From positions 1 through 7,849 of the forward strand of contig JAKAWF010000148.1 in NCBI GenBank assembly GCA_021817025.1: a DNA stretch of 7,849 bases, given 5' to 3'. This stretch comes from a bacterium. Its GTDB lineage: Bacteria > Chloroflexota > Dormibacteria > UBA8260 > Bog-877. The position numbers were made by a program, and so were the translations under genes. Positions within the stretch are counted from its first letter, which is position 1. The number at the start of each line of letters is the position of its first letter. This document shows positions 1-5,830 of this stretch, in pieces. The notes under the pieces were generated by a model that worked only from the letters and a program-made list of their open reading frames with translations, did no database searches and was not told where the DNA came from.

Positions 1-720
1 GATCACCCGACCTACGGGCCAGTGCCTCTCAAGCCCTCGAGCTCGGACCTGGACAGCACGGAACTCCACAATCCGTACCCCTACAGCGTCGCAGCGGCAA
101 AAGGCTTGCTCGCGGCGCACGGGTGGGCGCTGAACAGTGCGGGGGTCATGGCGTGCGTGAGGCCAGGTAGCGGGGCCAATGAGTGTGGTCCGGGCGTCTC
201 CGCCGGGCAGCAGCTGTCCTTCAGCATGCTCTACGCGGCGGGGTCCACAGCTCTCACGACCGAGATGGCTATCTTCCAAAGCACCGCCCGCCAGGCCGGC
301 ATCTCCATTTCACTTCAGTCCGAAGTCGGCGGGCAAGTTATCGGGACAATCTTCGGCTGCAACCCAGCGCAGGCGTCGACCTGTACTTGGCAGATGGGGG
401 ACGCATCAGTGAATGGGTTCGCCTGGACCTACTCTCCCGATTACTACCCGACCGGAGAGTCGCTCTTCGCACCAGGGTCGGTGGCTAACGAGGGGCACTA
501 TGACAGTTCGGTTGCCACTCGGCTCATCGACGCCACGAACGTTCAATCGGGCACACGGGTCCTTTACCAATACGAGAACTACATCGCGGACAACCTACCG
601 GTCATTTGGCTGCCAACCGGCTATTACCAAATATCTGCGATCAAGTCGAATCTGAGTGGAGTGTTCCCACAGGACCCGAATGTGCAGATCTACCCAGAAG
701 ATTGGTACTTCACGAAGTGA
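1..720 (+). CDS. ABC transporter substrate-binding protein, SBP_bac_5 family (C-terminal part, 5'-truncated by window)
   Basis: Frame 1 is open from the first base and ends at TGA 718-720, giving 239 residues of the C-terminal lobe of an extracytoplasmic peptide/nickel-type (family 5) binding protein. The assignment rests on clear similarity to the complete binding protein at 5831-7627. Shared landmarks include GPVPL (here at bases 16-30), a GLLAAHGW/ALLTAHGW segment, the PDYYPTGE motif, GYYQISA versus PPYQLSA, and a terminal SGVFPQDP/TGVLPQDP block. By alignment about 360 N-terminal residues, including the signal peptide, lie upstream of the window, so the GTG at 22 is internal and not a start. 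Four cysteines (codons at 154, 184, 358 and 382) match four in the paralogue and may form two disulfides outside the membrane. The role inferred is capture of a peptide-like solute for an ABC importer. The next gene starts 141 bases downstream, so shared transcription is possible but not shown. Confidence 0.88.
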   Translation, partial: DHPTYGPVPLKPSSSDLDSTELHNPYPYSVAAAKGLLAAHGWALNSAGVMACVRPGSGANECGPGVSAGQQLSFSMLYAAGSTALTTEMAIFQSTARQAGISISLQSEVGGQVIGTIFGCNPAQASTCTWQMGDASVNGFAWTYSPDYYPTGESLFAPGSVANEGHYDSSVATRLIDATNVQSGTRVLYQYENYIADNLPVIWLPTGYYQISAIKSNLSGVFPQDPNVQIYPEDWYFTK

Positions 721-797
721 CGGTGCCATCGAGATTGCGGAAGGGGACGGTACCAGCGCTGGCGTTGGCTGCTAGCAGGAGCGCACTCCGGATGGCC

Positions 798-816
798 CGG
801 GGTCGCGTTAACCCCG
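798..816 (+). other. GC-rich stem-loop between binding-protein gene and first deacylase
   Basis: CGGGGT (798-803) and ACCCCG (811-816) form a perfect 6-bp stem with a 7-base loop, 77 bases after the binding-protein stop and 45 bases before the next start. No T-run follows, so it is not a classical intrinsic terminator. It could be a weak terminator or processing site, or chance in GC-rich DNA. The rest of 721-861 shows no gene. Confidence 0.25.
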
Positions 817-861
817 CGAGCGCCGTGCTCCCACTTGCGACCGGGATGATTGGAGGTAGAT

Positions 862-1782
862 ATGCGCGCTGACGAGCTTAGGTGGTGGACTGTGCCCGTT
901 CGCGGAGGTCTGGGGCATCCGGACGTCGCGCTTCAGTTCGGCGAAATTGGCAGCGGAGGCCCCGTTGGCCTTCTTGTGGCCGGGGTGCACGGGGACGAGG
1001 GACCCTGGGCGCTCCTTGCGATTCGCCGCCTGTTGGACACCCTAAGCCTGGGAGATGTGGTGGGCACGCTGCGCGTGCTGCCCTCAGCCAACCCTTTAGC
1101 CGTCCAGATCGACCAGAGGGAGAATGAGCTCGATAGGTTGGATCTCAACAGTTCCTTCCCTGGAAGTGACACAGGAAGTCACACCGAAAGGCTAGCGGCC
1201 GCGATAACTAGTCACGGACTGAATGGGGCCGACTTCGTGCTGGATGTTCACGGGGGAGGGAGCTGGAACATCAACTGCTTTGCATACCAGCTTCGGGGCA
1301 GTGAGGAGCTCGCCCGGTGGCTAGGCACCACCTTGGTTGCCGATGCCCCCGATCGTGCGACCAGCCTCAGCGGCCACGCCGTGACGCTCGGCGCGAAGGC
1401 GGTATGGATCGAGGCTGGTGGGCGCGGCGCCCATGAACTGTCGCGGGCCGAGGAGTTGGCGGCGGGCCTGCGCCATGCCCTTGGGCGTGCACAGGTGCTC
1501 ACACCTAGCCCGCAGCCGGAAAAGGTACCAGGATATGCCCGGCTGAAGGACCGCGTGGTCAACTCAGTGGGCGGTATATACGTTCCGGAGCTCGGCGAGG
1601 ATGCGCTCGGAACGACCGTACCGCAGGGGACCGTCATTGGGAAGATGTTGGACCCGGTGACCGGCGAGGTTGTCGAGGAGTACCGGGCGCCGTACCCGCA
1701 GACCACGCTAGCCCTCCTTCGGCCGTCAGTTGCCTGTATCGACAGCCCGGGTAAGGCACTGGCCGTCGTGGCCTCCCTATGA
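862..1782 (+). CDS. Succinylglutamate desuccinylase/aspartoacylase family zinc hydrolase (paralogue 1)
   Basis: A 306-residue protein of the AstE/ASPA (M14-like) family, whose members cleave N-acyl or amide bonds of small carboxylated amino compounds using one zinc ion. Visible motifs: GVHGDE with the zinc pair His43/Glu46, the SANPLA segment (75-80), DLNSSFPG (94-101), LDVHGGG with zinc ligand His130, and WIEAGG with the likely catalytic Glu184. A C-terminal beta-rich region (about 225-306) contains GTVIG and a DPVTGEVVEE turn, as in family members with a barrel-like domain. There is no signal peptide, so it should be cytoplasmic. The ATG at 862 is preferred over an in-frame TTG at 850 because GGAGG (852-856) sits 5 bases before it and because the N-terminus then aligns exactly with the paralogue at 3190. 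The usual DLNR motif reads DLNS, losing the Arg that binds the substrate carboxylate in aspartoacylase. Family assignment is firm; the substrate is unknown and may not be succinylglutamate or acetylaspartate. Confidence 0.9.
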   Translation: MRADELRWWTVPVRGGLGHPDVALQFGEIGSGGPVGLLVAGVHGDEGPWALLAIRRLLDTLSLGDVVGTLRVLPSANPLAVQIDQRENELDRLDLNSSFPGSDTGSHTERLAAAITSHGLNGADFVLDVHGGGSWNINCFAYQLRGSEELARWLGTTLVADAPDRATSLSGHAVTLGAKAVWIEAGGRGAHELSRAEELAAGLRHALGRAQVLTPSPQPEKVPGYARLKDRVVNSVGGIYVPELGEDALGTTVPQGTVIGKMLDPVTGEVVEEYRAPYPQTTLALLRPSVACIDSPGKALAVVASL

Positions 1783-2097
1783 GGACCGGGGCCCCCAACT
1801 TCCTCCGGGGTGACGGCGCCTTAATGGGGCGGCGGAACTGCCCAACCCATGTTGTGCAGCGACGCCTACGCTTGCTCCGAAGTGGCCGAAGCCTGAATTG
1901 CGAATGGAGCCCACTTGGTCCCGAGTGGCAGAGAAGGGGCCAGCTAGGCGGCGTGCAGTGCCATGCCGCGCTGCCGACGGACACTTCGCGAGGACCGACG
2001 CCCGGCCAGGCCCGCCTGACCATTCCTCTCCGCCTGCAGCGTTGGGTGGCCGACCCTCGTCGCGCTCGGTCCCTTCGCGGGTTCGAGAAGTAAGGCA
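1783..2097 (+). other. 315-base gap without a convincing gene
   Basis: No tRNA, terminator with T-run or recognisable protein is visible. One frame is open from ATG 1779 (overlapping the deacylase stop as ATGA) to TAA 2091-2093, 104 codons, ending 4 bases before the next gene's TTG. That arrangement looks operon-like. The product, however, is very Arg-rich, resembles nothing I know and has no own ribosome-binding site beyond coupling. My hand count of GC by codon position is roughly 70/62/73 percent, and the high second position argues against normal coding use. An imperfect hairpin (GGCCAGG, loop, CCTGACC with one mismatch) lies around 2004-2022 and lacks a T-run. I call this non-coding, with the 104-codon frame as an unlikely alternative. 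Confidence 0.5.
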
Positions 2098-2988
2098 TTG
2101 GCACTTCGGGGCCAGATAAGGTGGCCGAACGGCGCTCGGTGCGCTCTTGCCATAGCGTGGGACATCGACTTCGACACTACGGTGCACCTGGAGCATCCAG
2201 GAACTGGCTACTCCAAATACGAGCTGCTCTCCGACCTGCGCTACGAGGACGTTGGACTTCCAAACGTATTGGAGATGCTCGGGGAACTTTCGCTGCGCAG
2301 CACGTTCTTCGTCAGTAGCTGGAACATCGACCAATACCCCGAAGCCGTTCGCGGGATCGGAAGCGGCGGCCACGAAATCGCCTGTCACGGGGTCATGCAT
2401 GAGCCCCCGAACCAGCAAAGCCAGGAGAGGGAGCTCGAACTTCTGGTCCGGTCGCGCAATGCGCTGCAGGACTTTTTGGACACGCGCGTATCCGGTTATC
2501 GAGCCCCGTATGCGGCATTCTCACATCGCACGGCAGACTACCTTGCTGGCGAGTCGTTCAAATACGACTCCTCCCTCCTGAACGATCACCTTCCGTACTT
2601 GATCAGGACGGAGTCTGGGTGCCTGGTTGAGCTGCCCATCGACATTGCAATGAGCGACGCACCCCACTTCGCGCATGTGCCGAGCGCCGGTTACACGATG
2701 CAGCCGCAGATCGCCGCTGACGCCATCGCCTACTACCAGTCTGTGATCGCCGCTGCTCTTGAGATCAACGGTTTCGTGACCACCATCTGGCACCCGGCGA
2801 TCTCCGGGAGGCCCGAGCGCGTGCTGCCAATTTCGCGATACCTCAGGGGGCTTCAGGAACGGGGCGATCTCTGGATGGCGCCAATGAGGGAGGTGGCGGA
2901 CTGGGTGGAGGCATGGGCGGCGTCGCACCCAGGGACCGTTCGCGAGTTGGCCTTTCCGCTCTACAGGAGAGCGGTGGAGACCGGGTGA
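2098..2988 (+). CDS. Polysaccharide deacetylase (NodB-fold) family hydrolase, PuuE/PgdA-like cytoplasmic type
   Basis: A 296-residue carbohydrate esterase 4-type protein; the family uses a divalent metal to hydrolyse N-acetyl groups of sugars or, in PuuE-like members, other C-N bonds such as those of allantoin. NodB motifs in order: WPNGARCA lead-in (9-16); motif 1 AWDIDFD with Asp22/Asp24; motif 2 with His97 and His101 in CHGVMHE (metal ligands); motif 3 YRAPY (134-138); motif 4 YDSSL (156-160); motif 5 TIWHP with His232. All catalytic positions are present, so it should be active. It has no signal peptide or membrane segment and is near the single-domain length of the cytoplasmic subgroup, which argues against a cell-wall deacetylase. 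The TTG at 2098 is the only credible start: the next in-frame ATG falls after motif 1, an in-frame stop lies at 2017, and GAGAAG (2085-2090) sits 7 bases before it. Its place between two amidohydrolase-like genes suggests a role in amide catabolism. The substrate is unknown. Confidence 0.85.
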   Translation: MALRGQIRWPNGARCALAIAWDIDFDTTVHLEHPGTGYSKYELLSDLRYEDVGLPNVLEMLGELSLRSTFFVSSWNIDQYPEAVRGIGSGGHEIACHGVMHEPPNQQSQERELELLVRSRNALQDFLDTRVSGYRAPYAAFSHRTADYLAGESFKYDSSLLNDHLPYLIRTESGCLVELPIDIAMSDAPHFAHVPSAGYTMQPQIAADAIAYYQSVIAAALEINGFVTTIWHPAISGRPERVLPISRYLRGLQERGDLWMAPMREVADWVEAWAASHPGTVRELAFPLYRRAVETG

Positions 2989-3081
2989 CGGTGGATGGAG
3001 CAAGGATGACCTCCAGCGGAGAAAGTGGTTCTAGGTCTAGGTCGGCCCCCGGTGGCTCACGGCTCAAGCGTCCCGCCCCAG

Positions 3082-3103
3082 GCCAACTCCGGCCCCAGTT
3101 GGC
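3082..3103 (+). other. Perfect 7-bp inverted repeat upstream of second deacylase
   Basis: GCCAACT (3082-3088) and AGTTGGC (3097-3103) pair perfectly around an 8-base loop. The element lies 93 bases after the NodB-gene stop and 86 bases before the next start. No T-run follows. It could be a GC-rich terminator of the upstream unit, a leader structure or an operator. Nearby are an 8-base palindrome GTGGCCAC (3110-3117) and a short tandem TCTAGG duplication (3030-3041). Otherwise 2989-3178 shows no gene. Confidence 0.35.
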
Positions 3104-3178
3104 GGCTAGGTGGCCACTGTCGCCACGAGTTCACGACATCGAGGTTGGACCGCGCGCGTGCGATGTGACCACGCCGAT

Positions 3179-3183
3179 GGAGG
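3179..3183 (+). promoter_or_regulatory. Ribosome-binding site that decides the start of the second deacylase
   Basis: GGAGG directly abuts the ATG at 3184 with no spacer, which makes that ATG unusable as a normal start. The GTG at 3190 lies 6 bases after it, an ideal spacing. Starting at GTG also gives an N-terminus (MR..DLSW) that lines up without gaps with MR..ELRW of the paralogue at 862. Confidence 0.75.
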
Positions 3184-3189
3184 ATGACG

Positions 3190-4113
3190 GTGCGCCTATC
3201 TGACCTGAGCTGGACGAGTGTCTACGTCGGCGCCGGCCTCGGGACTGGGTCCATCCCCCTTCGGGTCGGCAAGACAGGACGAGGTGGACCGGTTGGGCTG
3301 CTTGTTGCCGGCGTCCATGGCGACGAAGCTCCCTGGGCACTTCTGGCCCTGAGGATTCTCCTCAAATCGGTCAGCCCTGATGAGGTATCGGGGACACTTC
3401 GTATCGTGCCGTCGGCCAACCCCTTAGCCGTACAGGTCGGGCAGCGCGCTAACCAGCTGGACGGGCTGGACCTTAACAGCAGCTTCCCAGGCGACGCGTC
3501 GGGGACACACACCCAAAGGCTTGCGAAGGCGATTGCTGATGCCGCGCTTGACGGCGCCGACTTCGTCCTAGACGTACACGGGGGGGGCAGCTGGAACATA
3601 AATTGCTTCGCCTACCAACTAAAGGGTAGTGAAGAGCTAGCCTCGTGGCTAGGGACGCGGATCGTCGCCGACGCGCCCGGCAGATCGTCAAGTCTGACCG
3701 GTTACGCGGCAGCGCGGGGAGCCCGGGCCGTCTGGATCGAGTCGGGCGGTCGTGGGATGTATGAGTTGGCGCGGGCCGAAGACTTGGCCGAAGGATTGCG
3801 ACAAGCCCTCGGTCGCGCTGGAGTCCTAACCCCGGCAGCGGGAGCGCGCCCGGCGCCCACCCGGGCCAGGTTGTGGGACGCGGTCTCGACCTCGACGAGT
3901 GGCATATTCGTCCCGGCGCTCACGGAAGCCGCACTGGGATCGACGGTGACGCAGGGAACCCTGATTGGCGAGTTGATCGACTCGTCGACGAGCCGAGTGA
4001 TCGAGGAATACCGCGCCCCCTTCGCACCCACCACTTTAGCTCTGATCCGCCCGACGGTGGCGGTGATCGATTCCCCGGGAAAGGTTATAGCTGCCGTGGC
4101 TGGTACTGCCTGA
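3190..4113 (+). CDS. Succinylglutamate desuccinylase/aspartoacylase family zinc hydrolase (paralogue 2)
   Basis: A 307-residue paralogue of the protein at 862-1782, identical at roughly six residues in ten by eye and gap-free over the first 200 residues. Zinc ligands His43, Glu46 (GVHGDE) and His130 (LDVHGGG) and catalytic Glu184 (WIESGG) are all kept, as is the altered DLNSSFPG (94-101) lacking the family Arg. The longest shared block runs from DFVLDVHGGG through NINCFAYQL (about 124-144), around the active site. Divergence concentrates near 210-235 (linker before the C-terminal domain) and at the C-terminus. It is cytoplasmic, with no signal peptide. The start is GTG 3190 rather than ATG 3184 (see the ribosome-binding site entry). 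The stop is 16 bases before the SDR start, so the two are almost certainly one operon. It probably hydrolyses an N-acyl or amide bond of a compound related to that of paralogue 1. The pair may differ in specificity, or one may be spare. Confidence 0.9.
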   Translation: MRLSDLSWTSVYVGAGLGTGSIPLRVGKTGRGGPVGLLVAGVHGDEAPWALLALRILLKSVSPDEVSGTLRIVPSANPLAVQVGQRANQLDGLDLNSSFPGDASGTHTQRLAKAIADAALDGADFVLDVHGGGSWNINCFAYQLKGSEELASWLGTRIVADAPGRSSSLTGYAAARGARAVWIESGGRGMYELARAEDLAEGLRQALGRAGVLTPAAGARPAPTRARLWDAVSTSTSGIFVPALTEAALGSTVTQGTLIGELIDSSTSRVIEEYRAPFAPTTLALIRPTVAVIDSPGKVIAAVAGTA

Positions 4114-4129
4114 ATTGGGAGGTGAGAAG

Positions 4130-4888
4130 ATGGGCCTGCACGACATCCGAGGCGAGTGGTGCTTTCTGACAGGCGCCGCGGACGGTCTGGGCAACGCGAT
4201 CGCCCGTGAGCTAGCGGGGCATGGCATGAACCTGGTCCTCTTCGACGTGCAGGAGGAGAAGTTGAAGGTTCTCGCCGGTGAGCTCCAAGCGCTCGGGGTC
4301 CAGGCACTGCCCATGGCGGTCGACTTGGCCGACGCCCCCTCCGCTGAGGCGGGCGTGGATCGGGCGGTGCGTGAGGTCGGTGCTCCGCGGGCACTGATTC
4401 ACGACGCCGCCGTGCTAACGCCGCGCCCGTTTCGGGAGTGGACCTTTGCCGGCTGGCGCCGGGAGGTGGACATTATCCTGCAGGGGGCCTTCGTGATGGC
4501 TAAGGGGGTCTGGGAGCCGATGATCGGTCAAGGCCACGGAAGCATCGTCTTCATCTCCTCCGGCTCCGCTCTCCGGGGCTTCCCTCTCGAATCTGCATAC
4601 ACCCCTGCGAAGCATGGCCAGGAAGGCCTCATGAAGGTGCTCAGCATCGAGGGGGCCGAGTTCAACATCGCGGTCAACACCGCGACCACAGGCGCGCCCA
4701 TTGACACTCCCATGTCCTGGGGGCACTACACCCCGGAGATGCGGGAGAAGATGATCTCGCCCAGTCGTTTGGCCCCCGCCTTTGCCTACCTCTCGGCCCT
4801 GGACGCGGGCCAAGCAACGGGGCTGCGCTTTGACGCCTTCCAGGTGTCTGAAGCCATGGTGACCCGTACACAGGGAGCCAGGGGGTGA
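4130..4888 (+). CDS. Short-chain dehydrogenase/reductase (SDR) family oxidoreductase, atypical
   Basis: A 252-residue Rossmann-fold oxidoreductase of classical SDR length. Visible are the cofactor motif TGAADGLG (14-21); Asp39 closing the second strand (LVLFD), which usually means NAD(H) rather than NADP(H); Ser144; and the YxxxK pair Tyr157/Lys161 in AYTPAK. Odd points: the NNAG motif reads HDAA (91-94), the tetrad Asn is Ile116 in VDIILQG, and the usual PG after the sixth strand is TG (NTATTGAP). The triad Ser-Tyr-Lys is intact, so activity is plausible but the proton relay would differ from textbook members. ATG 4130 is chosen over TTG 4115 because GGAGG (4118-4122) sits 7 bases before it; the TTG would lie upstream of that site. 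It is 16 bases after the second deacylase, hence co-transcribed, and likely acts on an alcohol or ketone group of the same substrate or its product. The exact reaction is unknown. Confidence 0.87.
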   Translation: MGLHDIRGEWCFLTGAADGLGNAIARELAGHGMNLVLFDVQEEKLKVLAGELQALGVQALPMAVDLADAPSAEAGVDRAVREVGAPRALIHDAAVLTPRPFREWTFAGWRREVDIILQGAFVMAKGVWEPMIGQGHGSIVFISSGSALRGFPLESAYTPAKHGQEGLMKVLSIEGAEFNIAVNTATTGAPIDTPMSWGHYTPEMREKMISPSRLAPAFAYLSALDAGQATGLRFDAFQVSEAMVTRTQGARG

Positions 4889-4900
4889 GCTCGCCCGCCC

Positions 4901-4918
4901 CGCCCGGCCGATCGGGCG
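4901..4918 (+). terminator. Possible GC-rich terminator-like hairpin after the SDR gene
   Basis: CGCCCG (4901-4906) pairs perfectly with CGGGCG (4913-4918) across a 6-base loop, starting 12 bases after the SDR stop. There is no T-run, so termination is uncertain. Its position between the SDR and the regulator's own promoter-like box would suit partial separation of the two units. Confidence 0.35.
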
Positions 4919-4986
4919 ACGGCTCGGGCGGAGATCGCAGAACAGCCTCTGGCACGCGAGGAAGTTCCGGTCGTCTGGGAAGGGGC

Positions 4987-5015
4987 TTGACAGAGCGATC
5001 GATTGTCGACAATAT
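4987..5015 (+). promoter_or_regulatory. Candidate promoter of the GntR regulator gene
   Basis: A perfect -35 consensus TTGACA (4987-4992) is followed after 17 bases by CAATAT (5010-5015), a partial -10 match that keeps the conserved second A and final T. The inferred transcription start would fall near 5021-5024, downstream of the ATG at 5014 and just before an in-frame GTG at 5026. If this promoter is used, translation may be leaderless from GTG; if the message comes from further upstream, ATG 5014 is available. The -35 is clear, the -10 is weak. Confidence 0.45.
5002..5013. promoter_or_regulatory. Perfect 12-base palindrome, likely GntR/FCD operator
   Basis: ATTGTCGACAAT is a perfect palindrome ending directly before the regulator's ATG. 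The core GT-N2-AC flanked by T/A matches the general FadR-subfamily operator pattern (nGTnnACn). It lies within the -35/-10 spacer of the promoter-like box, so binding would block RNA polymerase, the classic layout for negative autoregulation. I found no second copy in the other gaps of the window. Confidence 0.65.
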
Positions 5016-5745
5016 GACATCCACCGTGCCATCCACTGATCATGAGACTGCCGCACTCACCGCCGTCCCGCATCGGGTTCTCTCCGACGAAGTGGCAGAC
5101 AGGATCCGCGAAGCCATCGTCACTGGGAGGTTCAAGCCCGGCCAGCACCTCCGCGAGGCAGAGATCTCAGCGGCGCTGCAGGTGAGCCGGAGCCCGGTAC
5201 GGGACGCCTTCGCCCAGCTGGGCCACGAGGGCCTCGTGGCCATCCGCAGTCATAGGGGAGCGATCGTTGTCGGCCTGACGGCACAGGACGTCGAGGAGGT
5301 TTATACGCTGAGGGCCAGTCTCGAGACCCTGGCCGTGCGACTGGCCATTGCCCGCGGCACTCAGGAAGACTTTCTTCGTCTCAGGGCGCTGGCCGACCAA
5401 ATGCCCGAGGCAGCGGCCCGCCTCAGCCCTCGGGAATATGCCGAACTGGATGTTGGCTTTCATGACTTGGTCTACCAGGTTGCGCGGCATGAGCGTTTGT
5501 ATTCCTGTTGGACCATGCTGCGCTCGCACATTTTCCGCTTCCTGCTGACGCGCAACCTCGTGAACCCTGACTTCAGTGAGGTCGGTCATCGCGAGCACAG
5601 GGAACTAGTCGACACCATGGCTGCCCACGACACTGAAAAGGCCCTGGACATGATACGTGGACACTTGGAAGGGGCCTACGCCAGATTGGTGGCTGGTTAC
5701 GTCGAGCCCGTCGACCGTCTCCATGACCGGCCATCGGGCCAATGA
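5014..5745 (+). CDS. GntR family transcriptional regulator, FCD (FadR) subfamily
   Basis: A 243-residue DNA-binding regulator. The N-terminal winged helix-turn-helix spans about 23-88, with DRIREAIVTGRFKPGQ, recognition-helix region VSRSPVRDAF (57-66) and wing SHRGAIVVGL. The C-terminal all-helical FCD ligand-binding domain (about 92-230) has the metal-site residues Asp146, His150, His195 and His217, which in this subfamily hold a metal that contacts carboxylate effectors. An open frame continues upstream to GTG 4885 (overlapping the SDR stop), but those 43 extra residues are low-complexity Gly/Arg/Ser and precede the normal fold, so I reject that start. ATG 5014 gives the usual short N-terminal tail; GTG 5026 is the alternative if transcription starts after the ATG. 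No Shine-Dalgarno precedes the ATG. It probably senses a carboxylated metabolite of this pathway and controls itself through the palindrome at 5002-5013, and perhaps the neighbouring catabolic and transport genes. Confidence 0.9.
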   Translation: MTSTVPSTDHETAALTAVPHRVLSDEVADRIREAIVTGRFKPGQHLREAEISAALQVSRSPVRDAFAQLGHEGLVAIRSHRGAIVVGLTAQDVEEVYTLRASLETLAVRLAIARGTQEDFLRLRALADQMPEAAARLSPREYAELDVGFHDLVYQVARHERLYSCWTMLRSHIFRFLLTRNLVNPDFSEVGHREHRELVDTMAAHDTEKALDMIRGHLEGAYARLVAGYVEPVDRLHDRPSGQ

Positions 5746-5753
5746 AGGGTCGC

Positions 5754-5770
5754 GTGACTCTGCGGGTCAC
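5754..5770. other. Short inverted repeat between regulator and binding-protein genes
   Basis: GTGAC (5754-5758) and GTCAC (5766-5770) form 5-bp arms around 7 bases, 8 bases after the regulator stop and 60 bases before the lipoprotein start. It could be a weak terminator or an operator half-site pair for the transport genes. It does not match the 5002-5013 palindrome, and the arms are short enough to be chance. Confidence 0.2.
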
Positions 5771-5817
5771 CAGCTTCGACCTGCCGACAGCAATCGCCAG
5801 GGATTCCATGGCGCCAA

Positions 5818-5826
5818 GGGAGGGGG
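5818..5826 (+). promoter_or_regulatory. Ribosome-binding site of the lipoprotein gene
   Basis: The purine run GGGAGGGGG contains GGAGG at 5819-5823, 7 bases before GTG 5831. It fixes the start at the beginning of the lipoprotein signal peptide rather than at ATGs further upstream in the same frame, which overlap the regulator gene. Confidence 0.75.
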
Positions 5827-5830
5827 CGGT

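Noticed and set aside
749..754. GGTACC palindrome upstream of the first deacylase
   Set aside because: A six-base palindrome is expected by chance and has no supporting flanking symmetry.
1777..2418. 213-codon open frame on the - strand
   Set aside because: It runs antisense across the gap and the N-terminal part of the NodB gene, whose catalytic motifs are clear on the + strand. The product shows no recognisable domain, as expected for antisense frames in GC-rich coding DNA.
3030..3043. Tandem TCTAGG repeat
   Set aside because: Only two copies; too short to call a repeat array or recombination site.
3143..3151. GGTTGGACC, resembling a degenerate FadR-type operator upstream of the second deacylase
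   Set aside because: Only a three-base arm on each side and different spacing from ATTGTCGACAAT; not distinguishable from chance.
2985..3203. Small + strand frame beginning at GTG overlapping the NodB-gene stop (about 72 codons)
   Set aside because: Low-complexity Ser/Arg/Pro product without recognisable features, and it runs into the start of the second deacylase in another frame.
3981..3992. Perfect palindrome CTCGTCGACGAG
   Set aside because: It lies inside the coding sequence of the second deacylase and its flanks do not match the candidate operator; GC-rich codons easily give such palindromes.
4885..5013. Upstream extension of the regulator from GTG 4885 overlapping the SDR stop
   Set aside because: The added 43 residues are low-complexity and precede the winged-helix domain; the stretch instead holds a hairpin, a -35 box and a palindrome.
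3702..5056. Two long antisense frames (3702-4394 and 4415-5056)
   Set aside because: Both mirror the second deacylase, SDR and regulator start region; those + strand proteins carry full family motifs, so the antisense frames are shadows.
5657..5830. Upstream extension of the binding protein from ATG 5657
   Set aside because: It would overlap the regulator gene by 89 bases and bury the lipoprotein signal peptide 58 residues inside the protein.
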